Below are positions 7,250 through 15,073 of a stretch of DNA of 16,468 nucleotides, in pieces. The DNA lies in NCBI GenBank assembly GCA_020853655.1, contig JADYYL010000344.1, forward strand, positions 1-16,468, given 5' to 3'. The notes under the pieces were generated by a model. The model saw only the letters and a list, made by a program, of their open reading frames with translations, was not told the DNA's origin and made no database searches. The position numbers and the translations under genes are program-made. Source of the DNA: Deltaproteobacteria bacterium (lineage in GTDB: Bacteria; Bdellovibrionota_C; UBA2361; SZUA-149; JADYYL01). The stretch's first letter is position 1, and each line of letters opens with the position of its first letter.

Positions 7250-8302
7250 ATGGAATTGGATGAGTCCAAGATTGGCGCCATCCATCTTGATCCCAGCTCA
7301 ACAGAGCTTCAGCGAAGCTGGTTCTCTGGTGCGAAGGAGATCTTTTGCCTGAACGCGTATCCGAACGGCGTTACGTTTTCCCATCACCGATTATCGGAAA
7401 GAAACGCGCAGGTATTCTCGCCGAGTCGAACGGCCCCCGCCGCACATTCGAGCTTGTCGCGCGATGATTACGAGCCGGGCGAAGATCGAACTTCGTCGCT
7501 TTCGACCACGGGTTTTCTTCCTCATCAATTCGATCTGCGGCTTCGCGACACGCGAGAGTATCAGCTGCCAGTTGGAAGATATTTCCTCTACAAGGAAAAC
7601 TACGCGAGGGCGTTGGAACACCAGCTCTCGCTCCTGCATAAGCAGGGGACGCTCTCGTCGTCGGTCATCTACTTCGGACTGATTACCGATGCCTTTCTCG
7701 CGGTCGACAAGAAAGGCGCGGTGACGGCGACCTGTCTTGAGATCCTTAAGCAATATCCACCAGGTCTCCTCGTAATTCAGACGCGGTCGCCGAAGGTTCT
7801 CGGAAAACTCGCAACGCTTCGATCGTTTGGTGACAAGCTTGTCGTCGCGGTGTCTCTTGAGTCTCCGGTGGATCGACTTCTCTCGCGTTACTCCCCTGGC
7901 CATCCACCGGTTGGAGAGCGCCTTTTCGCTTGCGATCGGCTGCGAAGCGAAGGGGTGCGAGTGCAGCTCAAAGCATCGCCAATATTGCCCTACGGCGAGT
8001 TTTATCGGGACGCCTGGCGCTTTGGTGAGATGCTTGTTCGCCACGCGGATTACGTGTCGTTCGGATGTTTGGCGAGTGGTTCTGCCACAGACGAATCGCA
8101 TCTGCGTGACATTCCAGTCGCGCAAAAGATCGCACAGGATCAGCAATATCGAATGCTTCGGCCCTTCGCCTTTCGTTGCGTCTATTACGCGGTGCAGTCG
8201 CTGGCGATGGAAAAGCTCAAGCTTCCTGTTCCTGCGCTCTCGGCGCCGAACCAACTCTCGCTCTTTCCTCCGTCCGCGGAAGTCGCAAACTCAGACGGAT
8301 GA
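7250..8302 (+). CDS. Radical-SAM-like (spore photoproduct lyase-like) protein lacking the cluster cysteines, larger paralogue with clamp-binding-like tail
   Basis: A 350-residue protein. Residues about 109-250 follow the SPL-like/Rv2578c-like pattern: FLYKENYARALEHQL (112-126) resembles the VKVNAPELL helix start, then FGLITD (143-148), LVIQTRSP (174-181), VAVSLES (199-205), SPGHPPVGER (215-224) and VQLKASPILP (238-247). Cysteines at 33, 162, 228, 273 and 310 are scattered; no CxxxCxxC exists. LNAYPNG (34-40) lies where homologues have an NPYxGC cluster motif. The tail has QLSLF (335-339), an exact match to the beta-clamp-binding consensus QL[SD]LF. AGGAGG at 7234-7239 serves ATG 7250 (10 nt) or TTG 7247 (7 nt). 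Catalysis by classical SAM cleavage is unlikely; a DNA-associated role is inference. Confidence 0.7.
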   Translation: MELDESKIGAIHLDPSSTELQRSWFSGAKEIFCLNAYPNGVTFSHHRLSERNAQVFSPSRTAPAAHSSLSRDDYEPGEDRTSSLSTTGFLPHQFDLRLRDTREYQLPVGRYFLYKENYARALEHQLSLLHKQGTLSSSVIYFGLITDAFLAVDKKGAVTATCLEILKQYPPGLLVIQTRSPKVLGKLATLRSFGDKLVVAVSLESPVDRLLSRYSPGHPPVGERLFACDRLRSEGVRVQLKASPILPYGEFYRDAWRFGEMLVRHADYVSFGCLASGSATDESHLRDIPVAQKIAQDQQYRMLRPFAFRCVYYAVQSLAMEKLKLPVPALSAPNQLSLFPPSAEVANSDG

Positions 8303-8527
8303 GCGTTTATCGCTCGACGTTTGTTACGGAGCCCCTCATGATTCCATTCCCGGCAGGATTCTGGTAAAAACCTCGGCGGTCGGGCTTCTCGAAGCCACTT
8401 CCTCACAGGTTTCTCCTCACGTCGTGATAGCGAGCGCGGAACGCAGACGAGTCCGACGCAACGAGTCGGGTTGAAACGCCCCCGCGCCGAATTGAGAATC
8501 GTTCCGAGTGGACAGGAGTTATACAAG

Positions 8528-9481
8528 ATGAAATCAGTGGTCACCGGGGTTGCAGGCTTCGTCGGATCCAGCATTGCCGACGCCCTATTGAAGGAAGGGC
8601 ATGATGTCGTCGGCATCGATTGCTTCGTCGACTACTATCCCCGGGAGATGAAGGCGAGGAATCTCGAGGGGGCTCTCGCCAATCCGAAGTTTACTTTTCT
8701 CGAAGAGAATCTTCTTCGCGTCGATCTGAGTAAGCTCCTTGACGGCGCCGAGTGGATCTTTCACCAGGCTGCGCAAGCGGGTGTCCGCGCAAGTTGGGGC
8801 GATACCTTTCAGATCTATACCGACAACAACATCACCGCGACGCAGAGGCTGCTCGAGTTTGTGAAGCAAGGCCCTGCACAAAAGACGGTGAAGAAACTCG
8901 TCTACGCCTCTAGCTCCTCGGTGTACGGCTCGGCAGAGACGCTTCCGACGACAGAGCAAACGATCCCGAACCCCGTCAGCCCCTACGGAGTTTCGAAGCT
9001 TGCGGCGGAGTATCTCATGCGGCTCTACGCAACTGAGTTCGGCGTGCCGACGGCGAGCCTTCGGTATTTCACGGTTTACGGTCCGCGCCAGCGACCGGAT
9101 ATGGCGTTCCGTCGGTTGATCACCTCCACCTTCGTCGGCGAGCCATTTGTTCTGTTTGGAGACGGTGAACAATCGCGCGATTTCACTTTTATCAACGACA
9201 TCGTCGAAGGAAACCTCGCCGCCGCGAGAGCCTCGACAAGTGAGTTGGTTTTCAATCTCGGTGGTGGAGATCGCGTGACGATGAATCACGTGATCTCGAA
9301 ACTCGAAGAGATCCTTGGGAAAAAGATCGCCATCGATCGACGTCCGCGAGCTCATGGTGATGCGCGACACACCGGCGCCGACACGTCCTTGGCCCGCAAG
9401 CATCTCGGTTTTGCGCCGAAAACCTCGCTCGAAGACGGGCTGCGCGCCGAAGTCGAATGGGTGCGAAGTTCGCTCAGCTGA
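8528..9481 (+). CDS. NAD-dependent nucleotide-sugar epimerase/dehydratase (extended SDR)
   Basis: A 317-residue extended short-chain dehydrogenase. The N terminus gives the dinucleotide-binding motif TGVAGFVGS (6-14). Downstream come HQAAQAGVRASW, the SSSSVYG serine strand, and the catalytic YGVSK (Tyr-xxx-Lys), then RYFTVYGPRQRPDMA and the FGDGEQSRDFTFINDIV substrate-binding block. This sequence style is that of UDP-glucuronate/UDP-glucose 4-epimerases and relatives; the exact sugar cannot be assigned. ATG 8528 was chosen over an upstream in-frame start at 8471 because AGGAG (8514-8518) lies 9 nt before it and the Rossmann fold starts immediately. It heads the glycosyltransferase cluster and probably supplies a sugar donor for LPS core or O-chain. 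Confidence 0.88.
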   Translation: MKSVVTGVAGFVGSSIADALLKEGHDVVGIDCFVDYYPREMKARNLEGALANPKFTFLEENLLRVDLSKLLDGAEWIFHQAAQAGVRASWGDTFQIYTDNNITATQRLLEFVKQGPAQKTVKKLVYASSSSVYGSAETLPTTEQTIPNPVSPYGVSKLAAEYLMRLYATEFGVPTASLRYFTVYGPRQRPDMAFRRLITSTFVGEPFVLFGDGEQSRDFTFINDIVEGNLAAARASTSELVFNLGGGDRVTMNHVISKLEEILGKKIAIDRRPRAHGDARHTGADTSLARKHLGFAPKTSLEDGLRAEVEWVRSSLS

Positions 9482-9534
9482 GAACGGATCGTTGATCCGG
9501 CCTTGCTCGGGGAGCTCTCATAGCAGGGAGAAAC

Positions 9535-10593
9535 GTGTCGTCAGATCGAATCCTTATCGTGCAGACCGGCTTCCTCGGAGACGTGATTCTCACGACCCCA
9601 GTGATTCGCGCCGTCCATGAACGCTATCCTGACGCACAGATATCTTTCCTGACCACTCCGGCCGCCGAACCTCTCGTGCGCCACCATCCGCTGCTCTCTC
9701 AAGTGTTCGTCTTCGATAAACGGGGGAAGGAATCCGGGATGCGAGGCCTTTTCGCGGTGGCGGGTCGTCTCCGCGACCAGAATTTTTCACGTGTCTTTTC
9801 GCTTCACAAGTCATTGCGAACGGCGGCGCTTCTCGCTCTCGCGAGGATACCGGAGCGCTTCGGATTTCGTGAAGCCGCAGGCAAGTTCCTCTACACGCGA
9901 ACGGCGCCCCGACGCGATCGACAGCACGACGTGGAGCGGAATCTTGCAATCTTGCGGAACGTTGGGATGGAGCCGGAGCAGCTTCCCGCAACCATCGAGG
10001 TCCATCTCTCTTCGGTGGAGGAATTGTTCCTCGATCGATTTCTCCGATCCCTCCCCCCGAGACGCTTGGTCGGCATCGCTCCTGGGAGCGTGTGGTTGAC
10101 GAAGCGTTGGACGACCGAGGGCTTTATCGACGTGGCTCGACACTTCTTGGAGCGAGGGGACGAGGTCGTTCTCATCGGCGGGAAGGATGATCGCGAAGCG
10201 GCGGCAGCGATTGAAGCCGCTTACCCCGGGCGGATCCACAATTTCGTCGGGCAGGTATCGCTTCTCGAGTCAGCGGCTCTCGTTTCGAAGCTCTCGATCC
10301 TCATCACGAACGACAGCGCTCCGCTTCACCTCGCCTCCGCTTTTTCGATCCCGACGGTAGCGCTCTTCTGTGCTACGGTGCCCGAGTTCGGGTTTGGGCC
10401 GTGGAAGACCATCTCGGAGACCGTCGGAGTCGACGGGTTAGAATGCCGACCTTGCGGGAGACACGGAGGAAACCGTTGTCCTACCGGGACGCACGCGTGT
10501 CGGCTGGATTTGCGTTCGGTCGCTGTTATTGCAGCGGCTGAGCGCGTGCTCGAGCGCGCGGGCTCAAGTGTACTCGACGGACAGGAAGCATGA
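9535..10593 (+). CDS. Glycosyltransferase family 9, LPS heptosyltransferase II-like
   Basis: A 352-residue GT9 enzyme, the family that transfers ADP-heptose to the LPS inner core at the cytoplasmic membrane face. It starts with the strand-loop RILIVQTGFLGDVILTTP (5-22). The C-terminal domain has PGSVWLTKRW (183-192), LIGGKDDRE, and TNDSAPLHLA (258-267), which is the nucleotide-binding region of WaaF/WaaC. A cysteine group (C304, C307, C315, C322) in RPCGRHGGNRCPTGTHACRLD follows the pattern common in RfaF-type proteins. Start is GTG at 9535, with AGGGAG (9525-9530) before it; no ATG is near. Its stop overlaps the kinase gene by ATGA. WaaF-like is the best guess, but regiospecificity is inferred. 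Confidence 0.88.
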   Translation: MSSDRILIVQTGFLGDVILTTPVIRAVHERYPDAQISFLTTPAAEPLVRHHPLLSQVFVFDKRGKESGMRGLFAVAGRLRDQNFSRVFSLHKSLRTAALLALARIPERFGFREAAGKFLYTRTAPRRDRQHDVERNLAILRNVGMEPEQLPATIEVHLSSVEELFLDRFLRSLPPRRLVGIAPGSVWLTKRWTTEGFIDVARHFLERGDEVVLIGGKDDREAAAAIEAAYPGRIHNFVGQVSLLESAALVSKLSILITNDSAPLHLASAFSIPTVALFCATVPEFGFGPWKTISETVGVDGLECRPCGRHGGNRCPTGTHACRLDLRSVAVIAAAERVLERAGSSVLDGQEA

Positions 10594-11375
10594 GTTTTAG
10601 TGAACACCAGGCTGAGGGAGAAGATCTCGTCTCGCGAGAGAAGAGAGCCTCGCTCGTCGTTGCAGAGCAGTTTCGTGACGCCCTCACTCCGGAGCGCCTG
10701 CACGCGATTTATCGCCGACTTCGGGGCGAGGAGCTTGATCTTGGCGACGGCGCCCGATGGATGCCGATCTCCGATGCGGGACGAGGGACGATCATTCGAC
10801 TCGAGGTTAACGGCTGCGCATTTTTTGTTCGCCAGTTCCTTCGCGGCGGCTTTATGGCAAAGCTGACGCGCACCAAGTTTTTCAAATCTCCCCGCTCGCA
10901 CATCACGCGACCAATCGTGGAGTTCGATATCCTTCGACGCCTCGAGGGGTTGAGCGTCCCGGTCCCTGCCGCCGCATATACTCGCGAGTCGTTCGGTGGG
11001 TTGTGTTACCAGGGGTTCCTGGCGACTCAAGCCATCCCCAACGCCGGTAACTTTTTGGTGGCGTTACGCGAGAGCCGAGATGCGAACAGGAATGAGTTCA
11101 TCAAAATCGCTCGAGACGCCGGGCGCGTCGCGAGCCGCATCCTGCTTGGCGGTGTGATGCATGGCGATCTTCACGTCGGAAACGTCGTGTTTCAGAGCGA
11201 TGCGCGGGCGTGGATCGTCGACTTTGATAAGGCGTATTGGATCACGAATCCAGCGCAATTGAATTCGCTTCGGGAGCAGCTCTATCAACGGTGGGATCGG
11301 TCGATCCGGAAGCACGGGCTTCCGGCCGGGCTGACGGAAGCGTTCGCGCAGGGCCTCGAAGACCCGAATATATGA
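10590..11375 (+). CDS. Kdo kinase / lipopolysaccharide kinase (KdkA/WaaP-like)
   Basis: A 261-residue protein with the protein-kinase-like fold of LPS kinases. The catalytic loop is HGDLHVGN (191-198, with D193 and N198) and the metal-binding motif is VDFDKA (210-215, D211 and/or D213). The segment FFVRQFLRGGFMAKL (78-92) resembles the RHYRRGG region of KdkA, with the putative ATP-site lysine nearby. KdkA phosphorylates Kdo after it is added by WaaA. The gene is nested between two heptosyltransferase-like genes with ATGA overlaps at both ends, so its product probably acts on the same inner-core substrate. A heptose kinase (WaaP-like) is the main alternative. Confidence 0.82.
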   Translation: MSFSEHQAEGEDLVSREKRASLVVAEQFRDALTPERLHAIYRRLRGEELDLGDGARWMPISDAGRGTIIRLEVNGCAFFVRQFLRGGFMAKLTRTKFFKSPRSHITRPIVEFDILRRLEGLSVPVPAAAYTRESFGGLCYQGFLATQAIPNAGNFLVALRESRDANRNEFIKIARDAGRVASRILLGGVMHGDLHVGNVVFQSDARAWIVDFDKAYWITNPAQLNSLREQLYQRWDRSIRKHGLPAGLTEAFAQGLEDPNI

Positions 11376-12412
11376 CCAATCGGCCTCCCCGATATCTCAT
11401 CGTTCTTTTAGGATCGATCGGAGATGTTGTGCGCGCCATCCCGCTTGCGACGCGGATCAAGAAGCACGTCCCGGGTGTTCAACTGTCCTGGGCGATTGAA
11501 CCGAAGTCACGCGGCATACTCGATGGTCACGACGCCATCGATGAGCTTATCGTATTTGAGCGTTCGAAGGGCTTGCCCGAATTCGTCCGATTTCTCCATA
11601 CCCTTCGCTCGAAACAGTTTGATGTTGTCTTGGATCTCCAGCGCCATTTCAAAAGTGGGATCACCTCGCTCTCGACGCGGGCGCCGAGGCGGATCGGATT
11701 TCACCGGCGCAACGCAAAGGAGTTCAACTGGCTTTTCAACTCCGAACGAATCGCTTCTTTTTCGGATTCGCTTCCAAAAATTGCGCACTACCAGAAGTTC
11801 GGCGACCTGCTCGGACTTCCCGCAGCATCTCTTCTCGACTTCGGCTCAATGTATTCTCCCGGCGATCTCGATCGAGCACGCGCCTTGATTGCAGATCGAT
11901 TTGCGTCAACCGGCCGACCGAAGGCGGGGATTATTGTGGGATCCTCATGGCCGAGCAAAGACTGGCCGGAAGAGCGTATCGTTGAGCTCGCTCAGCGGCT
12001 CTCGCCGACACACGACAGTGTGCTCATCGGTGGACCTGCGGAACGAGAGCGAGCAGAAGCGATTGCAGCACGGGAGCCAAAGACCACAGTCAGTCTTGCG
12101 GGAGAAACATCACTGCGCGAACTCGCGGCGCTCCTTTCGCTCTGTCACGTCGTGGTCGGATGCGACTCTGGGCCGATGCATATTGCAGCGGCCGTCGGAA
12201 CTCCCGTGATCTCGCTGTGGGGACCGACGAGTCCCATTCGCTCAGGCCCGTACAAGAATGAATCGCTTGTCCTTCAGTCCTCGATCGGCTGCGCGCCGTG
12301 CAACCGTCGGACGTGCCCTGGCTTGGAGAAGCTTTGCATGTTTGATATACCAGTGGACGCGGTGCTCGCTCAGTTGTCGGTCATCACTCACTCGCGCGAA
12401 TCACGACCGTAA
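11372..12412 (+). CDS. Glycosyltransferase family 9, heptosyltransferase-like (second copy)
   Basis: A 346-residue GT9 protein, divergent from the one at 9535. It begins YLIVLLGSIGDVVRAIPLA (8-26), with SSWPSKDWPEE (191-201), VLIGGPAERE, GCDSGPMHIAAA (263-274), and SLWGPTSPIRSGPY (281-294), all typical of heptosyltransferase I/II relatives. Cysteines C307, C310, C315 and C322 recur in the same place as in the first copy. ATG 11372 overlaps the stop of the kinase gene by ATGA; the frame is open further upstream inside the kinase gene, but that is overlap, not coding. It may be the WaaC-like partner adding the first heptose; the order of action is inference. Confidence 0.87.
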   Translation: MTNRPPRYLIVLLGSIGDVVRAIPLATRIKKHVPGVQLSWAIEPKSRGILDGHDAIDELIVFERSKGLPEFVRFLHTLRSKQFDVVLDLQRHFKSGITSLSTRAPRRIGFHRRNAKEFNWLFNSERIASFSDSLPKIAHYQKFGDLLGLPAASLLDFGSMYSPGDLDRARALIADRFASTGRPKAGIIVGSSWPSKDWPEERIVELAQRLSPTHDSVLIGGPAERERAEAIAAREPKTTVSLAGETSLRELAALLSLCHVVVGCDSGPMHIAAAVGTPVISLWGPTSPIRSGPYKNESLVLQSSIGCAPCNRRTCPGLEKLCMFDIPVDAVLAQLSVITHSRESRP

Positions 12413-12457
12413 TCGATTCGTGTTCGCTCCGTCTTCGTACCGATTGCATCGCTCACT

Positions 12458-12530
12458 TGTTGAACGCTCGAGGGGTTCTGGTTCAACATCAGCGCACCGC
12501 GAGAAGCGCCTCGAGAGTTGTTACTCGCGG
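12458..12530 (+). promoter_or_regulatory. Paired inverted repeats in the leader of the GT2 gene
   Basis: The 177-nt gap between 12413 and 12589 contains two perfect inverted repeats: TGTTGAAC (12458-12465) with GTTCAACA (12481-12488), 15-nt loop, and CCGCGAG (12497-12503) with CTCGCGG (12524-12530), 20-nt loop. TTTT occurs about 10 nt after the second. This could separate two transcription units, act as an attenuator, or be an operator; nothing in the bases decides. Confidence 0.4.
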
Positions 12531-12589
12531 ACCGGAACAGTTTTAGGACGTATCATCGCGCACATTTTCCCTGTTCGAGTCGGATTACC

Positions 12590-13315
12590 ATGAGCAACAC
12601 AACACTTGATTGGTCGCGGGCACCGAAAGGGCTTTCAGTGATCATCCCCGTTTACAACGAACGCGACACGATTCGAGAGATTCTCGCGCGCGTTGAAGGC
12701 ACAAGACTCGTGACGCAGATTGTTGTCGTCGACGATGGTTCTGCGGATGGGACGCGGGACATTCTCAAGCAGATAGAGGCGGAGGGAAGGGCGCATCTCA
12801 CCATCGTCCTGCACGAGCGAAATCGTGGGAAGGGTGCGGCCGTCCGAACCGGGATTGAGCGCGCGACAGGTGATCTTGTCCTCGTGCAGGACGCGGATCT
12901 CGAGTACGACCCCCGCGACTATCCGACACTCCTCGAGCCGATTCTTGACGGGCGCGCCGACGTGGTCTTCGGTTCGCGCTTTCTCGGCGGTCCTCATCGA
13001 GTGCTGTTCTTCTGGCACTATGTCGTCAATCGAATGTTGACGTTTCTGTCGAACATCTGCACGAACCTCAACCTGACGGACATGGAAGTCGGGTATAAGC
13101 TTTTCCGTCGCGAGGTGCTCAACAAAATCACGATCCGCTCAGACCGCTTTAACTTTGAGCCGGAGATAACCGCCAAGGTGGCGAAGCAGCGGGTTCGGGT
13201 CTACGAAGTTCCGATCAGCTACGCCGGTCGGACTTACGAAGAAGGGAAAAAGATCGGCGCCTGGGATGGTATCGAGGCGTTGTGGACGATCTTCAAATAC
13301 CGTTTCGTAGATTAG
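12590..13315 (+). CDS. Glycosyltransferase family 2 (dolichol-phosphate-mannose synthase-like)
   Basis: A 241-residue GT2 catalytic domain. It has LSVIIPVYNERDTI (15-28), the nucleotide-binding VVVDDGSADGT (46-55), NRGKGAAVRTG (78-88) and the metal-binding DADLEYDP (101-108), followed by GSRFLGG and a TDMEVGYKLFRREV acceptor region. This is the DPM1/DpmA-like subgroup that moves a sugar to a polyprenyl phosphate or related acceptor. There is no C-terminal membrane domain. ATG 12590 has only a weak ribosome site (CGGA), but the conserved domain starts soon after it, and the upstream extension is not protein-like. The gene stands 177 nt behind the second GT9 gene and 5 nt ahead of the next GT2 gene. 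Confidence 0.87.
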   Translation: MSNTTLDWSRAPKGLSVIIPVYNERDTIREILARVEGTRLVTQIVVVDDGSADGTRDILKQIEAEGRAHLTIVLHERNRGKGAAVRTGIERATGDLVLVQDADLEYDPRDYPTLLEPILDGRADVVFGSRFLGGPHRVLFFWHYVVNRMLTFLSNICTNLNLTDMEVGYKLFRREVLNKITIRSDRFNFEPEITAKVAKQRVRVYEVPISYAGRTYEEGKKIGAWDGIEALWTIFKYRFVD

Positions 13316-13320
13316 GTCCT

Positions 13321-14175
13321 ATGCCGCAGTCCCGCGCGAAGGTCTCCGCGTTCATCATCACATTCAATGAGGAGCAAAAGCTCCCTGAGTGCCTGGAGAG
13401 TGTTCGCTTCTGCGACGAGATCGTTGTGGTGGACTCAAACTCCAAAGACCACACGGTCGAGATCGCAGAGCGCTTTGGCGCGAGAGTCATTATTCGTCCC
13501 TGGTCCGGCTACATTGAGCAGAAAGCTTTCGCCCTTGCGCAGGCATCCCACGAGTGGGTGCTGAACATCGACGCCGATGAGCGAATTACTCCCGAACTCC
13601 AACGCTCGATTGAGCAGGTCTTAGAGCGTGATGCCCGTGGGGCAGAGCCGGCGACGATTGCCGGTTACGAAGTCAATCGCGTGGTCTATCACCTCGGTCG
13701 GTGGTGGCGACGAGGGGGCTGGTATCCCGAGTGGCGACTCCGCTTGATGCGAAAATCAAAGATCACGTGGGGCGGACTTGAGCCGCATGAACGACCGATA
13801 CCGTCCGGAGAGGTCCGCCGCCTCGATGGCGAGATGGAGCACCTCACCTACGACGGGCTCGCCCAGCAGTTCGATCGGATCGGAAATCTGTCGACCCTTG
13901 CCGCCCAGCAGGACTATGCTCGAGGCAAGCGCACGAAGCCGATCTCTCTCGTCTTGAACCCCTTTCTCCGTTTCATGAAGTTCTATGTAGTGAAGCGGGG
14001 GTTTCGGGAGGGCACCGCGGGATTCATCGTTGCGGTTGCTGAGGCATGGTACACCTTCATGAAGTACTCGAAGGTTTGGGAACTCGAGTTCAATGAACGT
14101 CGTGGCCAGTCGACCGGCGCCGCTCCGACGAAGACATCCCAAGAAAAACCACTGCGCTCCGCTCAGGAGGGATGA
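13321..14175 (+). CDS. Glycosyltransferase family 2, WaaE/KdtX-like core glucosyltransferase
   Basis: A 284-residue GT2 enzyme. It begins VSAFIITFNEEQKLPECL (8-25), then DEIVVVDSNSKDHT (32-45), and the metal-binding IDADERI (83-89). The middle has NRVVYHLGRWWRRGGWYPEWRLRL (119-142, shortened here as the pattern of a WaaE-type acceptor domain) and HLTY. The C-terminal part, FMKFYVVKRGFREGTAGF (218-235), resembles the amphipathic tail of WaaE/KdtX proteins, which add beta-1,4-glucose to LPS core heptose. ATG 13321 was chosen over an in-frame upstream start at 13282, because the latter overlaps the previous gene. The sugar transferred is uncertain. Confidence 0.85.
   Translation: MPQSRAKVSAFIITFNEEQKLPECLESVRFCDEIVVVDSNSKDHTVEIAERFGARVIIRPWSGYIEQKAFALAQASHEWVLNIDADERITPELQRSIEQVLERDARGAEPATIAGYEVNRVVYHLGRWWRRGGWYPEWRLRLMRKSKITWGGLEPHERPIPSGEVRRLDGEMEHLTYDGLAQQFDRIGNLSTLAAQQDYARGKRTKPISLVLNPFLRFMKFYVVKRGFREGTAGFIVAVAEAWYTFMKYSKVWELEFNERRGQSTGAAPTKTSQEKPLRSAQEG
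14165..14170 (+). promoter_or_regulatory. Shine-Dalgarno deciding the yicC start
   Basis: AGGAGG is only 1 nt from ATG 14172 but 10 nt from ATG 14181, so the second ATG is favoured. It lies within the end of the upstream glycosyltransferase gene, which implies coupled translation. Confidence 0.65.
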
Positions 14176-14180
14176 GTTAC

Positions 14181-15071
14181 ATGTCGATCGCGAGCATGAC
14201 CGGGTTTGGACGATCGGTGGTTCGCACAGATGCGATCGAGATCGAGTGCGAGATCCGGTCGATTAACAGCCGATTCCTCGATCTCTCTTTCCGCCTCCCG
14301 CAGCAGTACTCCGCAGCGGAAACTTCACTCTCCAAAATCGTTCGTGAAACGATTCGTCGAGGACGGGTCGAGATATCGGTGCGACGGAACGCGCTGACGA
14401 ATCTTCCCGTCGGTATTCAGTTCGACCAGGTACTCTTTGAGCGTAGTCTTGGCGAGATGAAGAGCGCCCTCCAGGCGCAAGGCGTGCTCGATCCGTCAAC
14501 TCTGAGCGCCCTCGTCGGAGTGCTCTTCCAACGCCGCGAGGTGCTCGACTTTGTCGGAGTGTCCGCTGATTCGGACTCAGAGACGGCGACGCTCGAGAAG
14601 GCGGTGACGGAAGCGGTCGCTGATCTCCGGCGAATGCGGCTCGTCGAGGGTGCCGCCTTAGAGAGTGAATTGAGCCAGATTCTCGCGCGCCTGACGGCGC
14701 ATGCGGATCACGCAAAGGCCGTGACCGTCTCCGAAGTCCCCGCCATTCAAAAGCGGCTTCGTGAGCGCGTCGACAAGCTGCTGGCAGGCGTATCTCTCGA
14801 TGAGAACCGATTTGCACAAGAAACGGCGATCCTCGCAGAACGCGCGGACGTGACCGAGGAGCTCACGCGCCTTGATTCGCATCTGACCCAGCTTGCCGAA
14901 TGTCTTCGGACCGGCGAGAGCGGAAAGAAGATGGAGTTCCTCCTTCAAGAGATTGGGAGAGAGGTCAATACGACCGGTTCAAAGTCCCAGAGCAGTGATC
15001 TCTCCCGAATCGCGGTGGAGATGAAATCGGAGCTCGAGAAGTTCCGCGAACAGGTGCAAAACGTCGAGTAA
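14181..15071 (+). CDS. yicC: YicC family protein (putative endoribonuclease)
   Basis: A 296-residue member of the YicC family, about the usual length. The N terminus has the hallmark SMTGFGRS (5-12), followed by RSINSRFLDLSFRLP. The C terminus has the DUF1732 signature: RFAQETAILAERADVTEELTR, then a GKKMEFLLQEIGREVNTTGSK segment. In E. coli, YicC affects stationary-phase growth and small-RNA turnover and has been linked to RNA cleavage. ATG 14181 was chosen from ribosome-site spacing and because family members begin a few residues before MTGFGR. It is 5 nt behind a GT2 gene and 2 nt ahead of gmk, so all three probably share a transcript; yicC-gmk adjacency is common in bacteria. Confidence 0.95.
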   Translation: MSIASMTGFGRSVVRTDAIEIECEIRSINSRFLDLSFRLPQQYSAAETSLSKIVRETIRRGRVEISVRRNALTNLPVGIQFDQVLFERSLGEMKSALQAQGVLDPSTLSALVGVLFQRREVLDFVGVSADSDSETATLEKAVTEAVADLRRMRLVEGAALESELSQILARLTAHADHAKAVTVSEVPAIQKRLRERVDKLLAGVSLDENRFAQETAILAERADVTEELTRLDSHLTQLAECLRTGESGKKMEFLLQEIGREVNTTGSKSQSSDLSRIAVEMKSELEKFREQVQNVE

Positions 15072-15073
15072 GC

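Noticed and set aside
7391..8254. A 287-codon minus-strand open frame
   Set aside because: It is antisense to the larger radical-SAM-like gene, has very high arginine content and no motif or ribosome site.
9485..9499. CGGATC-GTT-GATCCG hairpin between the epimerase and the first GT9 gene as a terminator
   Set aside because: The stem is only 6 bp and no T tract follows; the genes are 53 nt apart and probably cotranscribed.
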